This document shows, one piece after another, positions 1-10,061 of a stretch of DNA of 64,000 nt. The notes under the pieces were generated by a model, which saw only the letters and a list, made by a program, of their open reading frames with translations, did not search any database and had not been told where the DNA came from. The stretch is from Kalymmatonema hyalinum WJT4-NPBG1 (GTDB lineage: Bacteria; Cyanobacteriota; Cyanobacteriia; Cyanobacteriales; Nostocaceae): positions 42,112 through 106,111 of the forward strand of contig JAHHIB010000013.1 in assembly GCA_019359075.1 (NCBI GenBank), given 5' to 3'. The position numbers and the translations under genes are program-made. Each line of letters starts with the position of its first letter. Within the stretch, counting starts at the first letter, position 1.

Positions 1-1034
1 TGATACCGCCTGCTATAGCATTGGTACTAAGTGGAGTTAGTGTGATGGCTTACACTACATACCGAACTCAGCAGCAAACAAAAATCATCGTTGTGCAAGT
101 AGAAAAACAACAAGAGGCAATAGAGCAGTTAAATACACTGTTAAAAGAAAGTACAGCAATTAAAGACAAACATCTTCACAGTTCATCAAAAATTGATACT
201 TTAGAAAAAACAACTGGTGATACCGTCTTAAGCGGACGCTACAAAATTAATAAAGTTCTTGGTTCAGGTGGATTTGGTTGCACTTATTTAGCAGAAGATA
301 CCCAGCGCCCAGGCAATCCTATCTGTGTCGTTAAACAACTGATGCCCGCCCGCCGGGATACAAGATTTTTGCAAGTTGCAAGAAGATTGTTTGATACCGA
401 AGCCGAAATTTTAGAGGCTTTGGGAAAACATGATCAAATTCCACAACTCTTAGCATATTTTGAAGACAATAATGAATTTTATTTAGTACAAGAATATATT
501 GAGGGACATACTTTAAGTGAGGAATTACCACCTGTGCGGGGGGTGCAAAATGAACTGTTTGTTATCGATATGCTTAAAGGGATTTTAGAAGTTCTTGCCT
601 TTGTTCACGAGCGTCGTGTGATTCATCGAGATATTAAACCAACTAACATTATCAGGCGTCCTACAGATAATCAATTAGTACTGATTGATTTTGGTGCAGT
701 TAAGATGATGCAACCACTCAACCAGGAGGAAACTGAATTAGCGACAGTAGCTATTGGGACGCGAGGTTACGCACCACCAGAACAGTTTGCCGGTCATCCC
801 CGCTTGTCGAGTGATATTTATGCTTTGGGGATGATTGGCATTCAGGCAGTTACTGGATTGTCACCTCACGAACTCCAGCCAAATAATGATACTGGTACTG
901 TAATGTGGCGTCAATGGGCGCAAGTGAGCGAGGAGTTGGCGGAGATTTTAGATAAGATGGTGCGTTACCACTTTAGCGATCGCTATCAATCAGCTTCTGC
1001 TGTACTACAGGATTTGAGGGTTGTAGAAAAGTAA
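1..1034 (+). CDS. Membrane-anchored Ser/Thr protein kinase (5' end cut by window edge)
   Basis: The frame is open to the left edge, so the gene is 5'-partial. The first visible codons encode a hydrophobic stretch (IPPAIALVLSGVSVMAY), probably the end of a transmembrane helix. A short coiled-coil-like linker (VEKQQEAIEQLNTLL) follows. Numbering from the TTG at 21, a Hanks-type kinase domain fills about residues 74-333: glycine loop GSGGFGCTY, lysine in VVKQL (K105), catalytic loop HRDIKPTN (D204), DFG at 223-225, APPEQ and SSDIYALG. All catalytic residues are present, so it should be an active cytoplasmic kinase tethered to the membrane. No sensor domain is visible; it may lie upstream of the window. 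The substrate is unknown. Family assignment is secure, but the true start is outside the window. Confidence 0.9.
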   Translation, partial: IPPAIALVLSGVSVMAYTTYRTQQQTKIIVVQVEKQQEAIEQLNTLLKESTAIKDKHLHSSSKIDTLEKTTGDTVLSGRYKINKVLGSGGFGCTYLAEDTQRPGNPICVVKQLMPARRDTRFLQVARRLFDTEAEILEALGKHDQIPQLLAYFEDNNEFYLVQEYIEGHTLSEELPPVRGVQNELFVIDMLKGILEVLAFVHERRVIHRDIKPTNIIRRPTDNQLVLIDFGAVKMMQPLNQEETELATVAIGTRGYAPPEQFAGHPRLSSDIYALGMIGIQAVTGLSPHELQPNNDTGTVMWRQWAQVSEELAEILDKMVRYHFSDRYQSASAVLQDLRVVEK

Positions 1035-1049
1035 AAAGTAAAAAAGATT

Positions 1050-1084
1050 TTTGACTTTTGATTTTTGACTTTTGACTTTTGACT
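1050..1084. repeat. Heptamer tandem repeat, TTTGACT x5
   Basis: Five consecutive 7-bp units TTTGACT, the second reading TTTGATT, lie between the kinase stop and the convergent chemoreceptor stop. Short tandem heptamers of this kind are a known feature of heterocystous cyanobacterial genomes (STRR sequences). Confidence 0.8.
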
Positions 1085-1103
1085 TTCATACCCCTCGCCC
1101 CAT

Positions 1104-4100
1104 CTAATTCACCTTAAATGTCCGCACACTCTCTTGCAATTGCTGGGAAATCTCCACTGTTTCTTGGAGAGATGTGGAAACTTGATGAGATGAATTGCTG
1201 GTCATTTCAGATATTTGGGCGATATCTTGCATAAGAATAGAAACCTCTTGGGAGATTTCCACCTGAGATACTGTAGCCTGAGAAATTGACTGCACCAATT
1301 GGTCAATTTGGCGACAGACTTCAAGAATGTGGTTGAAACTGTACTTACTATTTTGAACCAGACGCGTCCCTTCAACAACCTGCGTGGTTCCCAACTCCAT
1401 AGCCCTGACAACTTCGCTAGTTTCCCGTTGGATATTGGCAACAATTTCTTCAATTTCCGAAGTGGCTTCGCTACTTTGAGCGGCTAGTACGGCAACTTCT
1501 TCCGCAATCACCGCAAAACCCTGAGCTTCTTCACCAGCACGCGCCGCTTCAATACCCGTGTTGATGGCTAACAAGTTGGTTTGCATGGCAAGTTGCTTAA
1601 TCAATGCCACCACATGCGAAATTTGTTGCGAAGATTCTCCAAGACGCTTGACTTTTTTCCCCGTTTCCCCAACGGTTTCGCGCAAACCCATAATATTTTC
1701 TACTGTCAGGTCTATCGCTGAGCTTCCCGTTTCGGCGGCGTGATATGCTGTACGGGCAACTTCTTCGGCTTGCTTCGCATTTTTTGCTACGGCTTTAATC
1801 GATTGCCTCATTTGGTCAACAGCATCCAGGGTATGGCTAATTTCCTCTGCTTGTTTGAGTGCTTCAATTGCCAAATCACCCATCGATCCTGAGTTGTCTG
1901 CAATTGCATTATTTACCTGAGTCGCGGTTAGTTTGACTTGGGTAACAATCTCCTGCCAACTTTCCAATAAGGAGTTGAAAAAGTCAGCGACAGTGCCAAT
2001 TTCTCCAGCGGTGACTTCCGCACGCACTGTCAGGTCTCCTTGAGATGCTCCTTCCAGATGGTCTATCAATCTTAGCAGTTGCAGTTGCAGTCTTTCTTTC
2101 TGCTGACGTTGCAGTTGAGAAGCTTTTTCTGCTTCTTCGCGTCCTTCTTCGGCTTGGTCTAAAAAATTGGCTCGCTCTAAAGCCAGTCCCACAATTCTGG
2201 CAAATTGCTCGAACAAATCGATTTCCGACTGTTGCCATATACGAGGTTGGGAACACTGATGGGCAATTAACAAGCCGAGCAGTTTGTCACCTATCAGGAT
2301 CGGTGTAACCAAATTTGCTTTGACTGCAAACGGTTCTAATTGGTTGATGTAACACTCGCTCAAATTAGCTTGGTAAATATCGTTAATGGCGACAACACGA
2401 CCTTGCTGATACTTATCAACATAATCTTTCAAACATGGGTCGTAAATTTCTGCCCCAAGAGAAGTTGACCAACCCGCAACGACTGATTCTGCAATCACGC
2501 TTCCGTGCAAATTTTCGTCTATTTTGTAAACGACTGCTCGCTCCACCTTCAAGGCTTTGCGGATGCTTTGAACCGCCAAATTGTAGATATCTTGCGAGTT
2601 ATGAGTTTTAGACAAGTGGATAGCAAGGTCTTTGAGTGTCTGTGTCACCTCCAATAAACTGACACGTTCCAAGGTTAGCCCGACTTGAAGTCCCAACTGC
2701 CGCAAGAAATTAATTTCATAGGGCTGCCAAGCATGAATTTCTTGACAATGATGAGCAATCAAAAAGCCGAAGACTTGGTTATCTTGTAAAATTGGCGTGA
2801 CCAAGTTCGCCTTGACTTGCAATTTTTCCATCAACTTCTGATGTTCGGGAGAAAAGCCTGCTTCACTGATGTTGTTCACAGCCATCACCCGACCATTTCT
2901 GTAACCCTCTATGATGTCATTATTAATACAGCCATCTTCAATCATCTCCCCAAAAGCCACAGGCAAACCAGGATTTACTGATTCAGCTATAACTTGTCCA
3001 CCTCCATTAGCACTGAAGCGATAAATCACGACTCGATCCGCTTTGAGGGCAAGTTTTGCTTCTGTGACTGTAATGTTGAACAATTCTTCAGAATTGAGAG
3101 AGGAGCGAATTGAGAGCAAGATGTTTGTCAAGAATTTTAATTGCTCAGCTTCGGCGGTTTGTTTGTGTAGGAAGCCTTGCAGTTGGTCTGCCATTTGGTT
3201 GATCTGAGAAGCCAAGATTCCAACTTCGTCTTCGCCTTTGATCGCAATTCGGGTATCAAGATTACCTTTACCCAATTTTTGTACTGCCATAATAGCAGCT
3301 TCAATTGGCTTGATCACACGAGTGACTATAATTGTCGCGATGCTACCAACTAGCAATGCCGTTATTAGCGTCCCTATCTGCAATGCCAGTAATAATTCTT
3401 GCTGCGTTGCAAATGCAGTTGCTGTATCTAGACTCAAAAGTAATGTCCATTTTAAATCTGGCAACCCTTCTACTTTTTGCCAGGGCGCATAGGTCACTAG
3501 TTTTTCAGCATTGTCCTTTTTGTTAAATAATATTTGAGTCGTTATTTGCTTCTTTGCTTGTATTTCTTTCCACTTAGGAATTTCTTTTTTTGCATCTAAA
3601 CCCGTTTTGCTCCCTGTCGTAGATATGAATATTTTTCCAGAACTATCTACAACATCGTAATCATCTTGACTAATTTGCGGGTTCAGGACTACCTTTTCTA
3701 AAGATTTCACGGGTATGACTGTCCGAACAATATAAATTGTTTCACCCGTGTCACTATCTTTAACAGGCGCAGCCATGTAAATTTTAGATTGGTCTACGCT
3801 TTTTGTGGCTTTCGGCTGGCTAATATAGGGCGTGTTAGTTTTGAGTGTTTCTTGGAAATACTGTTCGTTTTTTTGGTTAGGAATAGATTCTCCTGCTGAA
3901 TCTGCAACCAGATTACCATTGATATCAAAAACGGCAATGCTTTCATAGCTGTCTTCAATATCTAAATAGTTCCTCAGCCGTGCTTGCATCTGTTCGCGGC
4001 TGATCACTCCCCTCAATTGGCGATTTTGCAGGAATGTCAGTTTAGACAGTATTTGAATATCTCCATACCGTCTCTGCATGAAACTGCTGATATTATTTGC

Positions 4101-4418
4101 CAACAAAGAGGCTCTATCTTGCTTGTTGTTAACAATTTCCTTAGTCGTTGATTGGTTTACCAAATAATAGGTGATTGCTCCAATTCCAAAGACTGGCAGA
4201 GTACCAATAAGAAAGATAAACGCTATCGCTTTAGTACGTAAGCTTGTCCGCCTGACCCAAGAAATCATACGACTGCGGCGGGAATTATGGGAATTATGAA
4301 AGTCAATCTTAGGCTGTATGACAGTATTTTGCTGTAACGATGTTATGAATAAACCCTGTTCGATCTCTTCATTTTCGCCTTTAGCATATTTTGTATCTTT
4401 GTCAATCATTTTAACCAT
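1104..4418 (-). CDS. Methyl-accepting phototaxis/chemotaxis receptor with two GAF domains (PixJ-like)
   Basis: A 1104-residue membrane receptor. In order: cytoplasmic N-tail, TM1 (about 62-86), extracytoplasmic PDC/Cache-type sensor (about 90-335), TM2 (about 343-367), HAMP (about 368-420), GAF1 (about 435-590), GAF2 (about 605-750), a second HAMP-like segment, and a C-terminal MCP signalling domain with the hairpin region around AGEEAQGFAVIAEEV. This resembles cyanobacterial PixJ/PtxD phototaxis receptors, which signal through CheA/CheW-type proteins to type IV pili. GAF1 has C497 in a DGCI motif but Glu525 where the canonical bilin Cys would be. GAF2 has C662 in DPCL and C689 in SECYINQL, so both candidate bilin positions are cysteines. 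Four response-regulator or kinase genes lie upstream on the same strand. No CheA or CheW gene is visible. MCP assignment is secure; light sensing is inference. Confidence 0.92.
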   Translation of the reverse strand: MVKMIDKDTKYAKGENEEIEQGLFITSLQQNTVIQPKIDFHNSHNSRRSRMISWVRRTSLRTKAIAFIFLIGTLPVFGIGAITYYLVNQSTTKEIVNNKQDRASLLANNISSFMQRRYGDIQILSKLTFLQNRQLRGVISREQMQARLRNYLDIEDSYESIAVFDINGNLVADSAGESIPNQKNEQYFQETLKTNTPYISQPKATKSVDQSKIYMAAPVKDSDTGETIYIVRTVIPVKSLEKVVLNPQISQDDYDVVDSSGKIFISTTGSKTGLDAKKEIPKWKEIQAKKQITTQILFNKKDNAEKLVTYAPWQKVEGLPDLKWTLLLSLDTATAFATQQELLLALQIGTLITALLVGSIATIIVTRVIKPIEAAIMAVQKLGKGNLDTRIAIKGEDEVGILASQINQMADQLQGFLHKQTAEAEQLKFLTNILLSIRSSLNSEELFNITVTEAKLALKADRVVIYRFSANGGGQVIAESVNPGLPVAFGEMIEDGCINNDIIEGYRNGRVMAVNNISEAGFSPEHQKLMEKLQVKANLVTPILQDNQVFGFLIAHHCQEIHAWQPYEINFLRQLGLQVGLTLERVSLLEVTQTLKDLAIHLSKTHNSQDIYNLAVQSIRKALKVERAVVYKIDENLHGSVIAESVVAGWSTSLGAEIYDPCLKDYVDKYQQGRVVAINDIYQANLSECYINQLEPFAVKANLVTPILIGDKLLGLLIAHQCSQPRIWQQSEIDLFEQFARIVGLALERANFLDQAEEGREEAEKASQLQRQQKERLQLQLLRLIDHLEGASQGDLTVRAEVTAGEIGTVADFFNSLLESWQEIVTQVKLTATQVNNAIADNSGSMGDLAIEALKQAEEISHTLDAVDQMRQSIKAVAKNAKQAEEVARTAYHAAETGSSAIDLTVENIMGLRETVGETGKKVKRLGESSQQISHVVALIKQLAMQTNLLAINTGIEAARAGEEAQGFAVIAEEVAVLAAQSSEATSEIEEIVANIQRETSEVVRAMELGTTQVVEGTRLVQNSKYSFNHILEVCRQIDQLVQSISQATVSQVEISQEVSILMQDIAQISEMTSNSSHQVSTSLQETVEISQQLQESVRTFKVN

Positions 4419-4684
4419 CTACCAATCCTCAAGAGCCTTGTGCTTGAATGAGTAACGTTTGAGAATTTCCTGTGGTAGATGCAAGTTCCTAAATGAGAAC
4501 CAATACTAAACAATAGCCTTTAACTATCACACTAATAAAATTAAGTTATTTCCGTGGCATTAACATTAATAGGGAAATAAACTAAGTATCTATTCTAGCT
4601 TAGCAAATTAAATACTATCAGAAACTAATTCTTTTGTACACTCTCTTTCTGTCACAATAAGAGAAAAATCTTTACACTAAAACT

Positions 4685-5062
4685 TTACATTGATACTGCC
4701 ACTGATTCAATAGCACCTAGCAACTCTTCGCGCGTAAAGGGTTTAGAGACATAGGCGACAGCGCCTTGCTTCATACCCCACAAACGGTCAACTTTCTGAT
4801 TTTTGGAACTGCAAATCACAATTGGCACTTTTTGAGTTGCTGGATTCTTTTTCAGGAAACGGCACAACTCAAACCCACTCATTTCAGGCATAACGACATC
4901 AGTAATTATCAAGTCAAGTTCTTCTTGTAAGGCGATTTTCAAAGCTTGTTGAGCGCTAGTTACTTTAATAATCCGGTAAACACTATCTCTAAGATAATGA
5001 CACATGAGATCTAATTGGCTAAGAGAATCGTCTACAATAAGAATTTTTTCAAGCAAAGCCAT
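4685..5062 (-). CDS. CheY-like single-domain response regulator (PilH/PixH type)
   Basis: 125 residues, a single receiver domain: acidic pair DD at 11-12, phospho-acceptor D55 in LIITDVVMPEMSG, Thr/Ser switch position occupied by S in VICSS, and the KP motif in VSKPFTREELL. The MSGFELCRFLKKNP and SKPFTREELL stretches look like the PilH/PixH regulators of type IV pilus twitching and phototaxis systems. It lies 266 bp upstream of the PixJ-like receptor on the same strand, which fits a shared motility/phototaxis role. There is no output domain. The next genes upstream are two further receivers. The exact partner kinase cannot be told from the window. Confidence 0.88.
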   Translation of the reverse strand: MALLEKILIVDDSLSQLDLMCHYLRDSVYRIIKVTSAQQALKIALQEELDLIITDVVMPEMSGFELCRFLKKNPATQKVPIVICSSKNQKVDRLWGMKQGAVAYVSKPFTREELLGAIESVAVSM

Positions 5063-5438
5063 ACTCTTCCCTTAATTTCAAGAATATAGTTGTTTCGTTT
5101 ATTACATAATCAATATGACTGAAGAATTATTAATTATTAACTCGTCATTAAAATGCCAATTATGAATTAAAAATTATATTGTTGCTCAAAAATCCAGATT
5201 TAATTCCGTTGAACTATTAACCAATGCTGAAGAATAGACCTCTTGTATAAGTCAAAAATGTCTATTTTCATCTGCGTTTATCTGCTACAGCGTGCTGTTT
5301 CATATCCACTCCATCATGGAGTTTTGCAAGAATTTTAATGTAATTCTTAAATAGAGCTTACAGTAATACTTAGATATTTAAAAAATCTTGAATATGTAAA
5401 TCAACTCATTTTGTATGACAAAAAATGTGGAAAGTTTT
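5063..5438. other. Gene-free AT-rich spacer
   Basis: 376 bp between two receiver genes. It is AT-rich and contains one fragment (about 5237-5290) starting TAGACCTCTTGTATAAGTCA that resembles one arm of the inverted-repeat element seen at 41457-41582. No convincing ORF or terminator was seen. Confidence 0.5.
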
Positions 5439-5867
5439 TTAGTTGAGTGCATTAGATTCTTCTTGGTTCCAACCAAGAAATTTTGCAATCTCAGGAACCA
5501 GAGTCAAAGCGTTAAATGGTTTAGCGATCGCTCCCACAGCACCCAACGCTGAAAACTGATACCGTTCAGTGATATTCCACCTTGACGTTAAAAAAACTAC
5601 TGGTATTGCTTGAGTCTTGGCATTTAACTTTAGTCTTTCCAAACAAGCAACACCATCCATATCGGGCATAATCACGTCTAAAATGATCGCATCTGGTTTC
5701 AACTCCTCTGCTTTAACTAAACCCTCTGTGCCTGATTTCGCGACTTCTACCTCCCACCCTCCTAAAGTCTGGAGACAGGTTTTCACAATGAGTTGCATAT
5801 CCGGTTCGTCATCAATATATAAAACTCTTTTAGTAACAGGTTTTACCATCGTCTGTTGTTTCTGCAT
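5439..5867 (-). CDS. Single-domain response regulator
   Basis: 142 residues, or 136 if translation starts at the internal Met7 (MVKPVTKRVLYIDDE). It is a stand-alone receiver domain: DDE at about 19-21, phospho-acceptor D64 in AIILDVIMPDMDG, T in FLTSRW and K in IAKPFNAL. No output domain follows. It is close in sequence to the receiver at 6113-6490; both share GGW near residue 30-40 and LDV.MPDMDG, so the two look like paralogues from local duplication. Such proteins usually act as phosphate shuttles for nearby hybrid or PAS/GAF kinases; the kinase at 6810-10061 is the obvious candidate (inference). Confidence 0.87.
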   Translation of the reverse strand: MQKQQTMVKPVTKRVLYIDDEPDMQLIVKTCLQTLGGWEVEVAKSGTEGLVKAEELKPDAIILDVIMPDMDGVACLERLKLNAKTQAIPVVFLTSRWNITERYQFSALGAVGAIAKPFNALTLVPEIAKFLGWNQEESNALN

Positions 5868-6112
5868 ATATTAAAGTCAAAAAATATACATCTCATTTGT
5901 TAGAATGCGAAGCTTCTGTCAGAATTACGAATGCATTCAAACCATAAATTTTTTTTCAGAATAATTAAGAGTTCTGAACTGTTTAGAAAGATTTTGATGC
6001 TTCTGTTATGAAGTTATGCAAAAAAAATGAGGAAATTCTGAGGATTGCCAAAAAGTTGTAGTGCTTGGAATTTTGTGTGTGTGAGGATAATATGAATGAA
6101 ACTAAGGCAAGC

Positions 6113-6490
6113 TTATTCCCATCCCAGCAATTCGGCTACCTGATCCGCCAACTCTATAGGGTCAAAAGGTTTCGGAATAACCCCTACAAGGCTTAACTGT
6201 GCAGATTGATTCAAGTTTACAGGCTGTGGTTTAGCAGTCAGTAAAATCACTGGAATTGTTTGGGTAACCGGATTAATGTGCAATGCATGTAACAGAAGCA
6301 ACCCGTCCATATCCGGCATCATAACATCTAGTAGAATAGCATCAGGGAGTTCAGTTTCAGCTAATACCAGTCCTTCGCTACCAGATTGAGCTATCAGCAC
6401 TTGCCAACCCCCTATGTGTTCTAAACAAACCTTAATAACAGTAGACAGGTTTATTTCGTCATCGATAACCAAAATCCGCTTTGCTAACAT
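6113..6490 (-). CDS. Single-domain response regulator
   Basis: 125 residues, one receiver domain: DDE at 10-12, phospho-acceptor D55 in AILLDVMMPDMDG, T in ILLTAKP, and KPFDP near the C-terminus. It is a likely paralogue of the receiver at 5439-5867. It lies 319 bp downstream of the multi-PAS kinase on the same strand. Together the genes from 12339 down to 1104 form a run of same-strand signalling genes, but the 250-370 bp gaps argue against one tight operon. No DNA-binding or enzymatic domain is attached. Confidence 0.87.
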   Translation of the reverse strand: MLAKRILVIDDEINLSTVIKVCLEHIGGWQVLIAQSGSEGLVLAETELPDAILLDVMMPDMDGLLLLHALHINPVTQTIPVILLTAKPQPVNLNQSAQLSLVGVIPKPFDPIELADQVAELLGWE

Positions 6491-6809
6491 AGTTCAGTTT
6501 TAGCTTTCAAGCCATTTGGGAACACAGCCAAGTCAAAACAACACATTTTGTCACTTTTTACGAAATTCTGTGATTGGCTGAAAATGCTATATTTTCGTAA
6601 GGGCAGCCAACCCATGAACATGATAATTTTTTTGTAATTAAGTAAGCATAAGCGATTCAGCGCAGAATGAAATAAAAAAGACAAAATTACATATTTTTGA
6701 AGATAAATAAAAAAAATAAGAAAATAATGAGGATTTTTTAGTATTATTCCTTATTATTTATTTTGTGTCTCTTAGTACATCAATTTTGATTCTGCGACAC
6801 CTACGGTTC
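6491..6809. other. Gene-free AT-rich spacer
   Basis: 319 bp of strongly AT-rich sequence between the multi-PAS kinase stop and the receiver start. It presumably holds the receiver promoter. A 66-codon open frame here (6484-6684) has no recognisable protein features and was not accepted. Confidence 0.45.
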
Positions 6810-9800
6810 TCAACAGCCTTCGCTGTCAAGCGGTTGAGGTAGAGTAAAATAGAAAACAGTACCGAGTCCTAACACGCTCTCAGCCCAAATTCTGCCGCCA
6901 TGCTGTTGTACTATACTACGGCAGATAGCTAAACCCAAACCTGTTCCTCCTTTTTGGCGGGAGTCACTCGCATCGACCTGTTGAAACCGTCTAAAAATAG
7001 TTTCTAGCTGATCATGGGGAATGCCCCGTCCTTGGTCTTGAACTTTAAATAAAACGTGGTCTGGCAGCCCTTGGACACTCAGCGTTACCGTACTTTCTGA
7101 AGGCGAAAATTTAATTGCGTTGCTCAGCAAATTAACAAGAGTTTGAATCATCCAGTCTGAATCTGCCCATACTTGCACCTTGGAAGGCACAACACAAAGC
7201 GTGATGTTGTTTTGCGCCGCTAGAAATTGCACGCTTTCTACAGACTGATGCATTAATGTCGCAGCATCGCACCATTGCTTTACCAAAAAGACTTTGTTCG
7301 CTTCCAAGCGCTCTGAGTCGAGAATATCATTCACCAAACGTACCAAACGTTCTGTGTCCTTGGCAGCAATTTCTAACATTTGTTTTGCAGTGTCCGGTTG
7401 GTCTTTGAGTACGCCAGCAGCGAGTAATCCCAAAGAACCGCGAATTGCAGTAAGAGGAGTTCGTAGTTCATGGCTGACAATCGAGATAAATTCTTTTTTC
7501 ATTTTCTCAATTGCCCGACTTTGGGTGATATCTTCTAATACGCCAACATAACCTATGATCTCAGTTGGCTCGGAAAAGATGGGAACTGTCTTAATCCGAC
7601 ATAACCGGATAGTTCCATCCCCGTGGACATGACGAACCTCACTGTAGAATTCGTGTTTTGCTGCTACTGATGCAAAGCACTGATGCAACATAACTTGTAG
7701 ATCCTCGGGGTGAATAAACTGCATCCAGCCATCCCCCAAAGCTTCCTCAAAAGGATAGCCACAAATTGCCTGACAGTAAGGATTAGTATAGATAACTTTC
7801 CCGTGAGGGTCACATCTAAAAATGCCTATCGGTGCAGAATCGCTCAGAGAACGAAATAAGGCTTCGCTTTGCCGCAATGCGACTTCTGCTGAGGTGCGAT
7901 CGCGCAGTTCTTCCTTAAGTTGCTGATAAAGTTCTGATTGTTGAATGGCGATCGCTACTTGGCTACTTAATTGCTTGAGCAAATCTATTTCCCTGGTTTG
8001 CCATTCTCTCGGTTCACTGCACTGGTGAACAATCAGCAGCCCCCAAACGGTATCTTGTTGGATAATGGGAACCACCAGTTCTGCCCTAACTTGAATTTCT
8101 GCTAAAAAGTCCGCAAAACAGGGTGATATTTCCTCAATATCACGATTTGTAATGGTGTCAATCCGTCCTTTGAGATACTGTTTTTGGGATTGTTTTGGGA
8201 AAGCCTCTTCGGGAAATTTCTGGTGTAAAATCTTTGTCCAGTCTCCCACAACAGCTTCGGCAACGATACTGCCAGTACCATCGGGCTGGATTTGGTAGAC
8301 TAAAACTCGGTCAGATGCCAGCAATTTTTGTACTTCGGTAACAACAGTGTTAAGGATTATTTCTAAGTCGAGAGACTGGCGTATTTGTTGCGTGAGCCTT
8401 TTAATTAACTGCTCTCGTCTGAGCTGCTGTTGCAGAATGAGTTGAGAGCGTTCTAGCTCAAGAGTCCGCTGTTTAATTCGGATTTCTAACTCCTCATTAA
8501 GTTGCTGTAGTGCAGCTTCAGCAAGTTTCCGCTCAGTGATATCTTGTGCTATTCCTGTAATGTACTTGAGTTGCCCTTCATCCTTAACCGGAAATCCTCG
8601 GTCTCGAATCCACCGCACCGTTCCATCTGGGCGCACGATGCGATACTCATGCTCAAAAACTCCTAGATGTGCTTTTTCAACAAAAGTCGCTAGCACTGCT
8701 TCCCGGTCATCCGGATGGGTACTATTAATAAGGTTTATGTTACTGGCGTACAAGCTTTCTATAGAACGCCCCCAAATTTTTTCGTATGCCGGGCTGATGT
8801 AGAGCAACTGGGGCTTTGTGGGATCTGATATCCAAAAAACATCTTCGATGTTCTCTGCTATTTGGCGAAATCGCTCCTCGCTTTCTCTCAAAGCAACTTC
8901 TGAGAGCTTCTGCTGTGTGATGTCCTCTGCTATCCCTGTTATACGCTGGACTTGTCCGAACTCATCCTTAACCGGAAACCCTCGGTCTCGAATCCAACGC
9001 ACTGTTCCATCTGGACGCACGATACGATACTCATGCTCAAACAGTTCTGTGTGTACTTTATCACCAAGAACCGCTTGCACTCTTTCCCGGTCATCAGGAT
9101 GTATGCTATTCATCCAATTCGTTCGAGTGGCGTACAAACTTTCACACTTGCGCCCCCAAATTCTTTCATAGACAGGGCTAATGTAAACTATTTGGCGCTT
9201 TTGAGGATCTAATATCCAGAAAACATCTTGGATATTCTCTGCTATTTGGCGAAACCGCTCCTCGCTTTCTTTCAAAGCAGCTTCTGTCTGCTTACGCTCG
9301 CTGATGTCCCGCCCCACTGATACCCAATGAGTCACCCGACCTGTTTCATCCGGCACCGGGAAAATATTGAGTTCGATCCACAAGTCTCTGCCGTCTTTAG
9401 TAGGCTGAATCAAGTCAACCTGCAGTGGTTGGCAGTTTTGCCGCGCTGTGCGAATTTTATCTACAGCCGCTGGGTCTGTTTTTTCACCTTGGAGAATATA
9501 CGGTGTCTTGCCTAAGACTTCCTCTAAGGTATAACCTGTCATTTGGGTGAAAGCGGGGTTGGCGTAGATAATCCGGGAATCGGTTGGCTCAGTGGGTTCT
9601 GCCTCGGTGATCAGTACTGAGTCATTAGTATGGAGGACGACAGATTCCAGTAATCGCAGTTGTTCTTCTTTGGCTTTGCGATCGCTAATCTCCATTACAG
9701 TTCCCACCATCCGCACCGCTTGACGTTCATCGTTATAAAAAAATCTTCCCTTTGCCTCAATCCAGTGGATACTACCATCAGACCCAAAAATCCGTAGTTC

Positions 9801-10061
9801 CTGATGATAATCATGCCGCTCAACACGTGCCTGATTCAAAGATAAAGTCACAGCTTCTAGGTCACTTGGATCAACACGAGCTATAGCAGATTCGTAAGTT
9901 TCTGGAAAACTTCCAGGTGCCAACCCAAATAATTCTTCTTGACTGCTTGACCAAACGATACAATTAGTTAGCAAATCCCATTCCCAAATCACCATTTTCG
10001 CTGCTTCCAAAGCCATGCTCAGGTGCTGACTAATCTTGCTTATTTCATTAACTGTACACAT
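6810..10061 (-). CDS. Multi-PAS/GAF sensor histidine kinase
   Basis: 1083 residues, soluble, no transmembrane segment seen. In order: PAS1 (about 10-130), PAS2 (about 138-260), PAS3 (RFRQIAENIQDVFWILD) and PAS4 (RFRQIAENIEDVFWISD), a coiled-coil linker, GAF (about 570-720), PAS5 (about 745-860), HisKA with the phospho-His in IVSHELRTPLTAIRG, and HATPase_c with NLLSNAIKFS, DQGRGIP and GTGLGLAI. PAS3 and PAS4 are near-duplicates, including a shared EHEYRIVRPDGTVRWIRDRG stretch. The GAF keeps Cys in SPCFADFL at the position used by bilin-binding GAFs, but Phe replaces the usual His, so chromophore binding is doubtful. There is no receiver domain; two stand-alone receivers directly downstream are plausible partners. 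The signal sensed is unknown. Confidence 0.93.
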   Translation of the reverse strand: MCTVNEISKISQHLSMALEAAKMVIWEWDLLTNCIVWSSSQEELFGLAPGSFPETYESAIARVDPSDLEAVTLSLNQARVERHDYHQELRIFGSDGSIHWIEAKGRFFYNDERQAVRMVGTVMEISDRKAKEEQLRLLESVVLHTNDSVLITEAEPTEPTDSRIIYANPAFTQMTGYTLEEVLGKTPYILQGEKTDPAAVDKIRTARQNCQPLQVDLIQPTKDGRDLWIELNIFPVPDETGRVTHWVSVGRDISERKQTEAALKESEERFRQIAENIQDVFWILDPQKRQIVYISPVYERIWGRKCESLYATRTNWMNSIHPDDRERVQAVLGDKVHTELFEHEYRIVRPDGTVRWIRDRGFPVKDEFGQVQRITGIAEDITQQKLSEVALRESEERFRQIAENIEDVFWISDPTKPQLLYISPAYEKIWGRSIESLYASNINLINSTHPDDREAVLATFVEKAHLGVFEHEYRIVRPDGTVRWIRDRGFPVKDEGQLKYITGIAQDITERKLAEAALQQLNEELEIRIKQRTLELERSQLILQQQLRREQLIKRLTQQIRQSLDLEIILNTVVTEVQKLLASDRVLVYQIQPDGTGSIVAEAVVGDWTKILHQKFPEEAFPKQSQKQYLKGRIDTITNRDIEEISPCFADFLAEIQVRAELVVPIIQQDTVWGLLIVHQCSEPREWQTREIDLLKQLSSQVAIAIQQSELYQQLKEELRDRTSAEVALRQSEALFRSLSDSAPIGIFRCDPHGKVIYTNPYCQAICGYPFEEALGDGWMQFIHPEDLQVMLHQCFASVAAKHEFYSEVRHVHGDGTIRLCRIKTVPIFSEPTEIIGYVGVLEDITQSRAIEKMKKEFISIVSHELRTPLTAIRGSLGLLAAGVLKDQPDTAKQMLEIAAKDTERLVRLVNDILDSERLEANKVFLVKQWCDAATLMHQSVESVQFLAAQNNITLCVVPSKVQVWADSDWMIQTLVNLLSNAIKFSPSESTVTLSVQGLPDHVLFKVQDQGRGIPHDQLETIFRRFQQVDASDSRQKGGTGLGLAICRSIVQQHGGRIWAESVLGLGTVFYFTLPQPLDSEGC

